Positions 1-5,659 of a stretch of DNA of 11,319 nt are shown piece by piece. The notes under the pieces are model-generated. The model saw only the letters and a list, made by a program, of their open reading frames with translations, did not search any database and was not told the origin of the DNA. Each line of letters starts with the position of its first letter. The first letter of the stretch is position 1. Origin of the DNA: an uncultured Collinsella sp. (GTDB lineage Bacteria > Actinomycetota > Coriobacteriia > Coriobacteriales > Coriobacteriaceae); contig CALHDP010000160.1 of NCBI GenBank assembly GCA_938023085.1, positions 1 to 11,319 of the forward strand. The letters are read 5' to 3'. The position numbers and the translations under genes were made by a program.

Positions 1-338
1 ACGGTATCGTCTCGTCGGTCTCCGTTGCTCCGTACGAGGTCGCGGTGATTCCGCTCGACCCCAAGAAGGAGGAGTGCGCTTCCGTCTGTGAGCAGATCGT
101 TGATGGCCTGTGCGCCGAGGGTATCGAGGTCGTCGTCGACGATCGCGATGAGCGTCCCGGCTTTAAGTTTGCCGACAACGACCTTATGGGCTTCCCGTAT
201 CAGGTTGTTCTGGGTAAGCGTGGCCTTAAGAACGGCACCGTCGAACTCAAGGACCGTGCCACGGGCGAGCGCGAGGATGTGGCTATCGACGAGGTCGTCG
301 CCAAGGTTGCCGAGCTTGTTAAGGCGGCTCGCCGTTAA
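1..338 (+). CDS. proS: Prolyl-tRNA synthetase, C-terminal fragment (5' end outside window)
   Basis: Prolyl-tRNA synthetase charges tRNA-Pro with proline in the cytoplasm. Only the last 111 residues are visible, read in frame from base 3 to the TAA at 336-338; the catalytic domain lies upstream of the window. The fragment is the class II anticodon-binding (HGTP) domain. It begins with the strand APYEVAVIPLDP, then has the family-typical DDRDERPG and KFADNDLMGFPY, followed by VVLGKRGLKNGTVELKDR. These match the conserved end of bacterial ProS closely, and the ending in a Lys/Ala/Arg-rich helix is normal. The ATT at 48-50 and other possible internal starts are irrelevant, since the frame stays open to the window edge. 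A strong terminator begins about 30 nt after the stop, so proS is the last gene of its transcription unit. It converges with the minus-strand kinase gene. Identification is from motif memory, not from a search. Confidence 0.93.
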   Translation, partial: GIVSSVSVAPYEVAVIPLDPKKEECASVCEQIVDGLCAEGIEVVVDDRDERPGFKFADNDLMGFPYQVVLGKRGLKNGTVELKDRATGEREDVAIDEVVAKVAELVKAARR

Positions 339-369
339 TCGACGTTTCTGCTATTAGATGTAATTGCGG

Positions 370-418
370 GACTGCTCCGTATCTCTCTTAGAATGAGATG
401 CGGAGCAGTCTTTTTTTG
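370..418 (+). terminator. Intrinsic terminator of proS
   Basis: A 10-bp perfect stem (GACTGCTCCG at 370-379 with CGGAGCAGTC at 401-410) continues through a T-G wobble into ATCTC/GAGAT (381-385 with 395-399). The loop is 9 nt. A run of T follows directly at 410-418. This is a textbook Rho-independent terminator for the plus strand. Confidence 0.93.
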
Positions 419-444
419 TTGCGTGAATAAACTCGACGGGTAAA

Positions 445-482
445 GGAAAACCCCACAGCCCAAATGAGCTGCGGGGTTTTCC
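445..482 (-). terminator. Intrinsic terminator of the phosphotransferase gene
   Basis: A 15-bp stem with one A-C mismatch pairs 445-459 with 468-482. The arms are A/T-rich outside and C/G-rich inside, with a loop of about 8 nt. Read on the minus strand it ends in GGGGTTTTCC, and it lies 36 nt after the kinase stop codon. The T tract in both directions could let it also back up proS termination, so it may work bidirectionally. Confidence 0.85.
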
Positions 483-517
483 ATTGTGCCTCCGATGCGA
501 AATAAATCGCTCAGATA

Positions 518-1282
518 TTACTGATAATCGACGACGTCGATCCAGTTCTTCAGGAACTCATCGTTCACGTTGCGCTTACGAGCGAGCTCGGAAGCGGCGA
601 CGATGCTCGTCCACTGACGCACGACCTGCATGGGCATGTCGGCGCGGTCGCAGTAGAGCTCCAGGTAGGCCTCGGCCTGGTCCTTGCTGTTGAGGGCGAA
701 GAGCAGGTAGGTGGTGGCAACGTCGGCAGCAGGGGAGCCCTGGGTGGCGTGTGCCCAGTCGCACACATAGAGCTGGCCGTCGTCGCCGACGATGACGTTG
801 GAGGGGTTGAAGTCGCCGTGGCAGACCTTGAACTCCTTAGTCATGCCGTCCAGACGCTCCTGAAGGTTGTAGCGCGTGGTGGCATTGAGCTGATCAAGGC
901 TGTCGATCATGCGGGCGAACTTGTCGCGCTGACGGTTGAGCAGCGGGGAGGTGTAGCCGTGGATCTCGATCTGGAGGTCGACGAACATCTCGAGGTACTC
1001 ACCAAAGCGCTGGGGCTCGGCAGTCATCTTCTCGGCAAGGGTGGTGCCCGGAACCTTCTCGGTCACGAGCGCCCAGCCGTTGGCGTTCTCGAGCTGGGAA
1101 ACCTCGAGCGCCTTGGGGCTGCGGATGCCGCACTCATTGATGCGGGCAAGATTCAAAGCCTCGTTGAACACGTCGGAGACAGGCTTGGTCTCGTTAAAGA
1201 CCTTGACGATCTTGTCGCCCAGGTCGTAAACGACCTTGTTGCCACGGCGGACGAGCTCGGTCTTGGAATCGGGTAGCAGCAT
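518..1282 (-). CDS. Aminoglycoside/choline phosphotransferase-fold kinase, substrate unknown
   Basis: This 254-residue protein belongs to the APH/choline kinase superfamily of small-molecule kinases with a protein-kinase-like fold. The ATP-side lysine is probably K27 in KIVKVF, and the paired glutamate probably lies in the following helix (E41 to E50). The catalytic loop is HGDFNPSN, giving catalytic D157 and metal-binding N162. The DFG-equivalent is CDWAHA, with D175. After it comes a helical C-terminal region (about 185-254) that normally shapes the acceptor pocket. There is no signal peptide or membrane segment, so it should be cytoplasmic. The ATG at 1282 is preceded by AAAGGA about 8 nt upstream. 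The gene lies 88 nt behind adhE on the same strand, with no convincing promoter between, so it may be expressed by readthrough. Family membership is secure. The acceptor is not: drug resistance is possible, but housekeeping sugar, amino alcohol or nucleoside substrates are as likely. Codon use looks native. Confidence 0.85.
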   Translation of the reverse strand: MLLPDSKTELVRRGNKVVYDLGDKIVKVFNETKPVSDVFNEALNLARINECGIRSPKALEVSQLENANGWALVTEKVPGTTLAEKMTAEPQRFGEYLEMFVDLQIEIHGYTSPLLNRQRDKFARMIDSLDQLNATTRYNLQERLDGMTKEFKVCHGDFNPSNVIVGDDGQLYVCDWAHATQGSPAADVATTYLLFALNSKDQAEAYLELYCDRADMPMQVVRQWTSIVAASELARKRNVNDEFLKNWIDVVDYQ

Positions 1283-1314
1283 GGTTGCATCCTTTCAACG
1301 ATGCGATAGAAGCG

Positions 1315-1353
1315 ACGGCGGGGGTGTGTGAAACACCCGTGCACCCCCGCCGT
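1315..1353 (-). other. GC-rich hairpin between adhE and the kinase gene
   Basis: A perfect 12-bp inverted repeat (ACGGCGGGGGTG at 1315-1326, CACCCCCGCCGT at 1342-1353) lies 18 nt after the adhE stop. It has no T run on its downstream side on either strand, so it is not a standard terminator. An alternative smaller hairpin (GGGTGT at 1322-1327 with ACACCC at 1333-1338) excludes the long one. It may stabilise the adhE message 3' end or reduce readthrough into the kinase gene. Confidence 0.6.
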
Positions 1354-1370
1354 TAAAAACCGTGCTAAAA

Positions 1371-4019
1371 CTAGCAGACGGCGTAGTCCTGGGGCTCGCG
1401 GCCGTAGTAGGCGTCCAGGTAGAGCTCCTTGATCTCGCTCATGAGCGGGTAGCGCGGGTTAGCGCCGGTGCACTGGTCGTTGAATGCCTGCTCGGTCATC
1501 TCGTCGAGGGTGTCGAGGAAGTACTGCTCGTCAACACCGTAGTCGGCGATGGTCTTCTTGACGCCGATGAAGTCCTTGAGCTCCTCGAGCTTCGTGATGA
1601 AGTTCTCGAAGACCTCCTTGTCGTCCTTGCCCTCGATGCCGCAGTACTTGGCCATCTCGGCGTAGTTGTGCAGCGCGTTGGGGTAAGGATACTGGGAGAA
1701 GGTACCCATCTTGACGGGAGCCTCGGCGGCGTTGTAGCGCATGACGCGGGTCAGGATGACGGCGTTTGCGAGGCCGTGAGGCAGGTGATGGAAAGCGCCG
1801 AGCTTGTGGGCCATGGAGTGGTTGAGGCCCAGGAAGGCGTTGGCGAAGGCCATACCGGCCATGCAGGAGGCGTTGTGCATCTCCTCGCGGGCATGCGGGT
1901 CCTTGGCGCCGTTCGTGAAGCTGGAGGGCAGGTTCTCGAAGACGAGCTTAGCAGCGCGCTCGGAGAGGCCCTTGGTGTAGTCGGAAGCCATGATGGAGAC
2001 GTAGGACTCGATGGCGTGGGTCATGACGTCGATGCCGGAGGCAGCGGTCAGGCCGCGCGGGGCGGTCATGCAGTTGTCGGCGTCGACGATAGCCATGTTG
2101 GGGAGCAGCGCGTAGTCGGCGAGCGGCCACTTGATGCCGGTCTCCTTGTCGGTGATGATGGCGAACGGCGTGCACTCGGAACCGGTGCCCGAAGAGGTCG
2201 GGACGGCGACGAAGTAGGCCTTCTTGCCCATCTCGGGGAAGGTGAAGATACGCTTGCGGATGTCCATGAAGTCCATGGCCATGTCCTCAAACTTGCACTC
2301 GGGGTGCTCGTACATCATCCACATGATCTTGCCGGCGTCCATAGCGGAGCCACCGCCGACGGCGATGATGACGTCCGGCTCAAAGAGAGCCATCTGCTTG
2401 GCGCCGCGACGTGCGCACTGCAGCGACGGATCGGGCTCGACGTCGTAGAAGCAGTCGTGGGCGATGCCCATCTCGTCGAGCTTGGCCTCGATGGCGCGGG
2501 TGTTGCCATTCTTGAAGAGGAACTGGTCGGTGACGATGAAGGCGCGCTTCTTGCCCATGACGTTGCCAAGCTCGTCGAGGGCGACGGGCGTGGAACCCTT
2601 CTTGAAGTAGACCTTCTCGGGAGCGCGGAACCACAGCATGTTCTCACGGCGCTCGGCCACAGTCTTAACGTTGATCAAGTGCTTCACCCCAACGTTCTCG
2701 GAGACGGAGTTGCCGCCCCAGGAGCCGCAGCCCAGGGTCAGAGACGGCTTCATGCCAAAGTTGTACAGGTCACCGATGCCGCCGTGCGAGGACGGGGTGT
2801 TGATGACGATACGGCAGGCCTTCATGACGTGCTCGAACAGGCTGATCTTCTCGGCCTGGGCAGGGTGCACGTACAGAGAGGCGGTGTGGCCCGGGCCACC
2901 GGCGAGCACCAGGTGCTCGGCCTTGTCGACGGCCTCCTGGAAGTCCTTGGCGTGATACATGGCCAGGACCGGGGAGAGCTTCTCGTGGGAGAACTCCTCC
3001 TTGGCGGGGTCGGTGGAGGTGACCTCGGCGATCAGGATCTTGGTCTTGGCAGGAACCTCGATGCCGGCGAGCTCGGCGATCTTGGCGGCAGCCATGCCGG
3101 GGATGCGGTGATCGAGGGCACCGTTCTTGAACATGGCGGCACGCAGGGCCTCCATCTCGGCACCCTGCTTGACGAAGTAGCAGCCGCGCTTCTGGAACTC
3201 GGCCTTAACCTGGTCATAGATGGTGTCGATGACGGTCACGGACTGCTCGGAAGCGCAGATCATGCCGTTGTCGAAGGTCTTGGAGTGGATGATGGAGTTG
3301 ACGGCGAGCAGCACGTCAGCGGTGTCGTCGATGACGACCGGGGTGTTACCGGCGCCAACGCCCAGGGCGGGCTTGCCCGAGGAGTAGGCGGCCTTGACCA
3401 TGCCCGGGCCACCGGTGGCGAGGATGATGTCGACGTCGCGCATGACCATGTTGGTCAGCTCGATGGAGGGGACATCGACCCAGCCGATGATGCCCTCGGG
3501 GGCGCCGGCCTTGACGGCGGCGTCAAGCACGAGCTTGGCGGCGGCGATGGTGCACTTGGCGGCAGCCGGGTGCGGGGAGATGATGATGGCGTTGCGGGTC
3601 TTCAGGCTGATCAGCGTCTTGAAGATCGCGGTGGAGGTGGGGTTGGTCGTCGGGATGACGGCGCCCACGATGCCGATGGGCTCGGCGATCTTGGTGATGC
3701 CGTAAGCCTCGTCGCGCTCCAGGACACCACAGGTCTTGGTGTTCTTGTAAGCGTTGTAGATGTACTCTGCGGCGTAGTGGTTCTTGATGACCTTGTCCTC
3801 AAGAACGCCGCGGCCGGTCTCCTCGATGGCCATCTTCGCCAACGGGATACGAGCCTTGTTGGCGGCCATGGCGGCCTCATAGAAGATCTTGTCGACCTGC
3901 TCCTGCGTGTACGTAGCAAAAAGCGCCTGGGCCTCTCGCATCTGAGCGAGCTTAGCCTCAAGCGCCTCTACGTTGTCCACAATTGCGGGAGTAGTGTTTT
4001 CCGGTGACTTTTTCACCAT
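1371..4019 (-). CDS. adhE: Bifunctional acetaldehyde-CoA/alcohol dehydrogenase AdhE
   Basis: AdhE reduces acetyl-CoA to acetaldehyde and then to ethanol with two NADH, regenerating NAD in fermentation. The 882 residues match the usual AdhE length (about 870-890). Residues about 15-450 are the CoA-acylating aldehyde dehydrogenase domain, with GAGNTPVVID (222-231) and catalytic C255 in NGMICASEQS. The GGPGHTASLYVHP segment carries H378. A linker (about 450-470, AERRENMLW) leads to the iron-dependent alcohol dehydrogenase domain. That domain has GGGS (555-558) and PTSSGTGSE (607-615). The iron ligands are D664, H668, H734 and H748, at the same spacing as in E. coli AdhE. No key residue is missing. 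AdhE of other bacteria assembles into helical spirosomes, so a filament is expected here too. The ATG at 4019 has AAGGAG 5 nt upstream. It appears to be the first gene of its unit, with a promoter and two operator-like palindromes upstream. Confidence 0.97.
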   Translation of the reverse strand: MVKKSPENTTPAIVDNVEALEAKLAQMREAQALFATYTQEQVDKIFYEAAMAANKARIPLAKMAIEETGRGVLEDKVIKNHYAAEYIYNAYKNTKTCGVLERDEAYGITKIAEPIGIVGAVIPTTNPTSTAIFKTLISLKTRNAIIISPHPAAAKCTIAAAKLVLDAAVKAGAPEGIIGWVDVPSIELTNMVMRDVDIILATGGPGMVKAAYSSGKPALGVGAGNTPVVIDDTADVLLAVNSIIHSKTFDNGMICASEQSVTVIDTIYDQVKAEFQKRGCYFVKQGAEMEALRAAMFKNGALDHRIPGMAAAKIAELAGIEVPAKTKILIAEVTSTDPAKEEFSHEKLSPVLAMYHAKDFQEAVDKAEHLVLAGGPGHTASLYVHPAQAEKISLFEHVMKACRIVINTPSSHGGIGDLYNFGMKPSLTLGCGSWGGNSVSENVGVKHLINVKTVAERRENMLWFRAPEKVYFKKGSTPVALDELGNVMGKKRAFIVTDQFLFKNGNTRAIEAKLDEMGIAHDCFYDVEPDPSLQCARRGAKQMALFEPDVIIAVGGGSAMDAGKIMWMMYEHPECKFEDMAMDFMDIRKRIFTFPEMGKKAYFVAVPTSSGTGSECTPFAIITDKETGIKWPLADYALLPNMAIVDADNCMTAPRGLTAASGIDVMTHAIESYVSIMASDYTKGLSERAAKLVFENLPSSFTNGAKDPHAREEMHNASCMAGMAFANAFLGLNHSMAHKLGAFHHLPHGLANAVILTRVMRYNAAEAPVKMGTFSQYPYPNALHNYAEMAKYCGIEGKDDKEVFENFITKLEELKDFIGVKKTIADYGVDEQYFLDTLDEMTEQAFNDQCTGANPRYPLMSEIKELYLDAYYGREPQDYAVC

Positions 4020-4059
4020 TTGTGTCTCCTTGCGATCGGAGATTTACCCTACAAGATGC

Positions 4060-4068
4060 ATGATAGCA
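4060..4068 (-). promoter_or_regulatory. Putative extended -10 promoter of adhE
   Basis: On the minus strand the sequence TGCTATCAT is an extended -10 element (TGN plus TATCAT). It predicts a transcription start near 4053 and a leader of about 35 nt. No good -35 hexamer is seen at 16-18 nt spacing, which fits an extended -10 or activator-dependent promoter. This is inferred from sequence only. Confidence 0.5.
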
Positions 4069-4110
4069 AGAAATAAATCGGTGAACGGTCAGATTCCCGT
4101 AAAAGACAAA

Positions 4111-4142
4111 CTAAAACGCTTCAATCAAATGAACCGTTTCAA
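4111..4142. promoter_or_regulatory. Tandem LacI/GalR-type operator-like palindromes upstream of adhE
   Basis: Two 14-bp near-palindromes with the LacI-family core AANCGNTT lie at 4111-4124 and 4129-4142, read on the minus strand as TTGAAGCGTTTTAG and TTGAAACGGTTCAT. Both approximate TTGAAACGTTTCAA, with the central CG dinucleotides exactly 18 bp apart. They lie about 60-90 bp upstream of the predicted adhE start. That position suits activation or cooperative binding better than simple promoter blocking. The regulator is not in the window. Confidence 0.5.
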
Positions 4143-4330
4143 CCAAATAATGCAACTTAGCGTAGGAAAGATCGGATGCTTTGCGCCTTGTAGGTGCCCT
4201 GAAGCCGTATTGGCCAGCATTTGGTTCCAGAGGGGTTTTGGCTTAAAGGCGTCGGGTTATCGAGAACGACTTTTGCATATTCATATGTTAATAGTTGTCG
4301 TCTTACGATCAGCTGGTAGTCAATAAACCA
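4143..4330. other. Intergenic stretch without recognised gene
   Basis: This part of the 411-nt gap between adhE and rpmB (4020-4430) has lower GC than the genes. An open frame runs through it from inside adhE (3973-4326, plus strand), but it lacks a ribosome-binding site and homology that I recognise. A small palindrome CATATTCATATG is present near 4276-4287. I see no RNA gene or convincing promoter here. Confidence 0.4.
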
Positions 4331-4362
4331 AAAAGGCGCCCCCCGTAGGGGAGGGCGCCTTT
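4331..4362 (-). terminator. Intrinsic terminator of rpmB
   Basis: A 10-bp perfect stem (AAAGGCGCCC at 4332-4341 with GGGCGCCTTT at 4353-4362) extends by three C-G pairs past a single bulged A. On the minus strand it is followed by TTTTT (4331-4335 region). It sits about 70 nt after the rpmB stop. Confidence 0.9.
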
Positions 4363-4383
4363 GGTAAGTTCTATGTGAACGCG

Positions 4384-4427
4384 AGGTCTTTGACCCGGAG
4401 AGTCCGAGGTACTTGTTGGTAAGACCT
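4384..4427 (-). other. Possible structured 3' UTR of rpmB
   Basis: Between the rpmB stop and its terminator, AGGTCTT (4384-4390) can pair with AAGACCT (4421-4427), enclosing a small CGGA/TCCG hairpin (4396-4399 with 4403-4406). It begins 3 nt after the stop codon. The stems are short, so this may be chance. Confidence 0.3.
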
Positions 4428-4430
4428 TAT

Positions 4431-4619
4431 TTAGGAGCGCGCAACCTTGCCGGACTTGAGGCAGGTGGAGCAAACGTTCATCTTACGACGGTGACCATCG
4501 ACGACGACGTAGACGCGCTGGATGTTGGGGCGGAACTTACGGTTGGTGACGCGGTGAGAGTGGCTGATGGAGCGACCGGCAACGGGGTGCTTACCGCAAA
4601 CTTCGCAAACTTTGGACAT
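4431..4619 (-). CDS. rpmB: Large ribosomal subunit protein bL28
   Basis: This gene encodes a 62-residue ribosomal protein L28 of the 50S subunit. It begins MSKVCEVCGKHPVAG and contains SHSHRVTNRKFRPNIQ, the diagnostic L28 core. Four cysteines in two CxxC pairs (C5, C8, C50, C53) mark the zinc-binding (C+) form. The start at 4619 was chosen because AAGGAGG lies about 6 nt upstream and the protein length is normal. An upstream in-frame ATG at 4667 would add 16 residues with no family precedent. The gene stands alone, with its own promoter and terminator, divergent from the pyr operon. Basic composition fits rRNA binding. Confidence 0.96.
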   Translation of the reverse strand: MSKVCEVCGKHPVAGRSISHSHRVTNRKFRPNIQRVYVVVDGHRRKMNVCSTCLKSGKVARS

Positions 4620-4673
4620 AACTGACCCTCCTTGGGCGACAAACGAACATGTCGCGTTAACAAACAAGCCTGA

Positions 4674-4701
4674 ACTATAGCACAGAAGCAGCTCCCTGTG
4701 C
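4674..4701 (-). promoter_or_regulatory. Extended -10 promoter of rpmB with overlapping inverted repeat
   Basis: The minus strand reads TGCTATAGT at 4682-4674, an extended -10 element predicting a start near 4667 and a leader of about 48 nt. A 6-bp inverted repeat (GCACAG at 4680-4685, CTGTGC at 4696-4701) overlaps the TGC of the element and spans the spacer where a repressor could bind. No strong -35 is visible. Confidence 0.5.
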
Positions 4702-4810
4702 GTAATCTACACAGAGATATTTCTCTTTTGGCGATAGTGCCCACGCCACGGCCCTGGACGTAGATCCGATTTGCGTGCGGCAGAGGGGATTATGCCAGCT
4801 CGCAACAAGG
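4702..4810. other. Intergenic stretch without recognised element
   Basis: This part of the 451-nt divergent gap between rpmB and pyrR (4620-5070) holds no open frame with a ribosome-binding site and no RNA gene that I recognise. The rest of the gap holds the pyr promoters and leader, described separately. Confidence 0.4.
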
Positions 4811-4839
4811 TTTTCAAGCTCGTCCCACAAATATATATA
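4811..4839 (+). promoter_or_regulatory. Candidate distal pyr promoter
   Basis: TTTTCA (4811-4816), a 17-nt spacer and TATATA (4834-4839) form a reasonable sigma-70-type promoter. It would start transcription near 4846 and give a leader of about 225 nt before pyrR. It competes with a second candidate at 4911-4916. Confidence 0.4.
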
Positions 4840-4910
4840 GGTTTATTGAGCATTGGGCTCCGTTTACGGATTGCTCTGTATTAATGCTCGCAATTAAGCT
4901 CGAGGTTGGC

Positions 4911-4916
4911 TACACT
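4911..4916 (+). promoter_or_regulatory. Candidate proximal pyr promoter -10 element
   Basis: TACACT is a good actinobacterial -10 hexamer, predicting a start near 4922. The region 16-18 nt upstream has no clear -35, but contains repeated GCTCG motifs. If used, the pyr leader would be about 150 nt and would still contain the PyrR-type stem and the terminator. Confidence 0.35.
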
Positions 4917-4941
4917 ATCCCTTGACCATTAAAGGGGTACG

Positions 4942-4997
4942 AGATACCCACATGGAATTACATAGCTGCCATAGAGCAGCCCTTCCTGTGGGTGTCT
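4942..4997 (+). promoter_or_regulatory. Putative PyrR-binding stem-loop in the pyr leader
   Basis: The lower stem pairs 4942-4952 (AGATACCCACA) with 4987-4997 (TGTGGGTGTCT). After one bulged T it continues as GGAA/TTCC (4954-4957 with 4983-4986). An asymmetric internal loop of 7 nt on the 5' side and 2 nt on the 3' side leads to a 5-bp upper stem GCTGC/GCAGC (4965-4969 with 4976-4980). The cap is a hexaloop CATAGA. PyrR-binding RNAs of Bacillus carry a hexaloop of the form CNGNGA on an upper stem over an internal bulge. This loop matches except for its third base. The element precedes pyrR itself, which is the expected place. The fold was drawn by hand, not computed. Confidence 0.55.
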
Positions 4998-5030
4998 GGT
5001 CCGCTTTGAGCGGTCGGGCATCTATTTTTT
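4988..5030 (+). terminator. Leader terminator (attenuator) upstream of pyrR
   Basis: A CCGC/GCGG core (5001-5004 with 5010-5013) with a TTTGA loop extends down through a wobble-rich stem (4988-4999 with 5015-5025). It is followed by ATTTTTTT at 5024-5031. The 5' strand overlaps the 3' strand of the PyrR-type stem (4987-4997), so the two structures exclude each other. A second hairpin (5030-5036 with 5043-5049) follows just before the ribosome-binding site. Confidence 0.6.
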
Positions 5031-5070
5031 TGACTGTGTCAGCAGTCAAGACATGTGAGGAAGGAGATCG

Positions 5071-5655
5071 ATGGGCACGACTTCCCCCAAGGCGGTCATC
5101 ATGGACGAGACCGCCGTCAATCGAGCGATGACCCGCATCGCGCACGAGATTCTCGAGCGCAACGAGGGCTGTGAAGACCTCGCTCTGGTCGGCATCGTCA
5201 CGCGCGGCGACCTTCTGGCAAAGAAGCTCGCCGAGGAGATCAAGGAGATCGAGGGCGTCGACGTTCCGCTCGGCAGCCTCGACATCAGCTTCTACCGCGA
5301 TGACTATGCGACCAATTTCGCTCCCGCGATCCACGCTACCAACATTCCCTTCAGCGTCGACGGCAAGCGCGTCGTGCTGGTGGACGACATCCTGTACACG
5401 GGTCGTACCATCCGCGCCGCTTTGGACGCCGTCATGGACCTGGGCCGCCCGAGCCGCATTGAGCTGGCAGTTCTCGTTGACCGCGGTCACCGCGAGCTCC
5501 CCATCTCGCCGGACTTTGTCGGCAAGAACGTTCCCTCGTCGCATGAGGAGAACGTGCACCTATATATGAAGGAAGTCGACGGCCACACCGCTGTCGAGAT
5601 TAACGACGTCGCGCCGGGTTCCCACGTGGGCTCCGCGCCGCTGGGAGGTGAGTAG
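5071..5655 (+). CDS. pyrR: Bifunctional pyr operon regulator / uracil phosphoribosyltransferase PyrR
   Basis: PyrR senses UMP/UTP against PRPP, binds pyr leader RNA and has a uracil phosphoribosyltransferase activity. The 194-residue protein is a type I phosphoribosyltransferase. It has GIVTRGD (41-47), LDISFYRDD (70-78) and the PRPP loop VLVDDILYTGRT (102-113, with acidic pair D105-D106). The residues LVDRGHRELPI (135-145) are characteristic of PyrR rather than Upp. The last 20 or so residues (VAPGSHVGSAPLGGE) extend a little beyond the typical 180. The ATG at 5071 has AAGGAG just upstream. It is first in the pyr operon, and the leader in front of it holds a PyrR-type hairpin and terminator, so autoregulation is expected. 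pyrB follows after 4 nt. Confidence 0.95.
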   Translation: MGTTSPKAVIMDETAVNRAMTRIAHEILERNEGCEDLALVGIVTRGDLLAKKLAEEIKEIEGVDVPLGSLDISFYRDDYATNFAPAIHATNIPFSVDGKRVVLVDDILYTGRTIRAALDAVMDLGRPSRIELAVLVDRGHRELPISPDFVGKNVPSSHEENVHLYMKEVDGHTAVEINDVAPGSHVGSAPLGGE

Positions 5656-5659
5656 TACC

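Noticed and set aside
1362..4007. 881-residue plus-strand open frame antisense to almost all of adhE
   Set aside because: It mirrors adhE codon by codon in a high-GC gene with strong third-base bias, which removes stops on the opposite strand. The product is low-complexity, rich in Val/Leu/Gly/Asp/His, with no domain, and adhE is certain.
3973..4326. 117-residue plus-strand open frame covering the adhE upstream region
   Set aside because: It begins inside adhE antisense DNA, has no ribosome-binding site and no family resemblance, and overlaps the promoter and operator-like sites.
4620..4667. N-terminal extension of L28 from the ATG at 4667
   Set aside because: The extra 16 residues read through a strong ribosome-binding site that fits the ATG at 4619, and L28 proteins do not carry such an extension.
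4828..4846. AT-rich ATATATATA tract as a possible replication or unwinding element
   Set aside because: It is short, isolated and not accompanied by DnaA-box-like repeats; a promoter -10 explains it more simply.
4922..5131. Possible leader peptide through the pyr attenuator (ATG at 4952 or TTG at 4922)
   Set aside because: The frame crosses the U tract as in the E. coli pyrBI leader, but it overlaps the pyrR start, has a poorly placed ribosome-binding site, and lacks run-on codons that would couple it to UTP. The RNA structures explain the region better.
5648..5659. Earlier GTG start for pyrB at 5648
   Set aside because: That codon lies within the GGAGGTGA ribosome-binding site, which is correctly spaced for GTG 5660.
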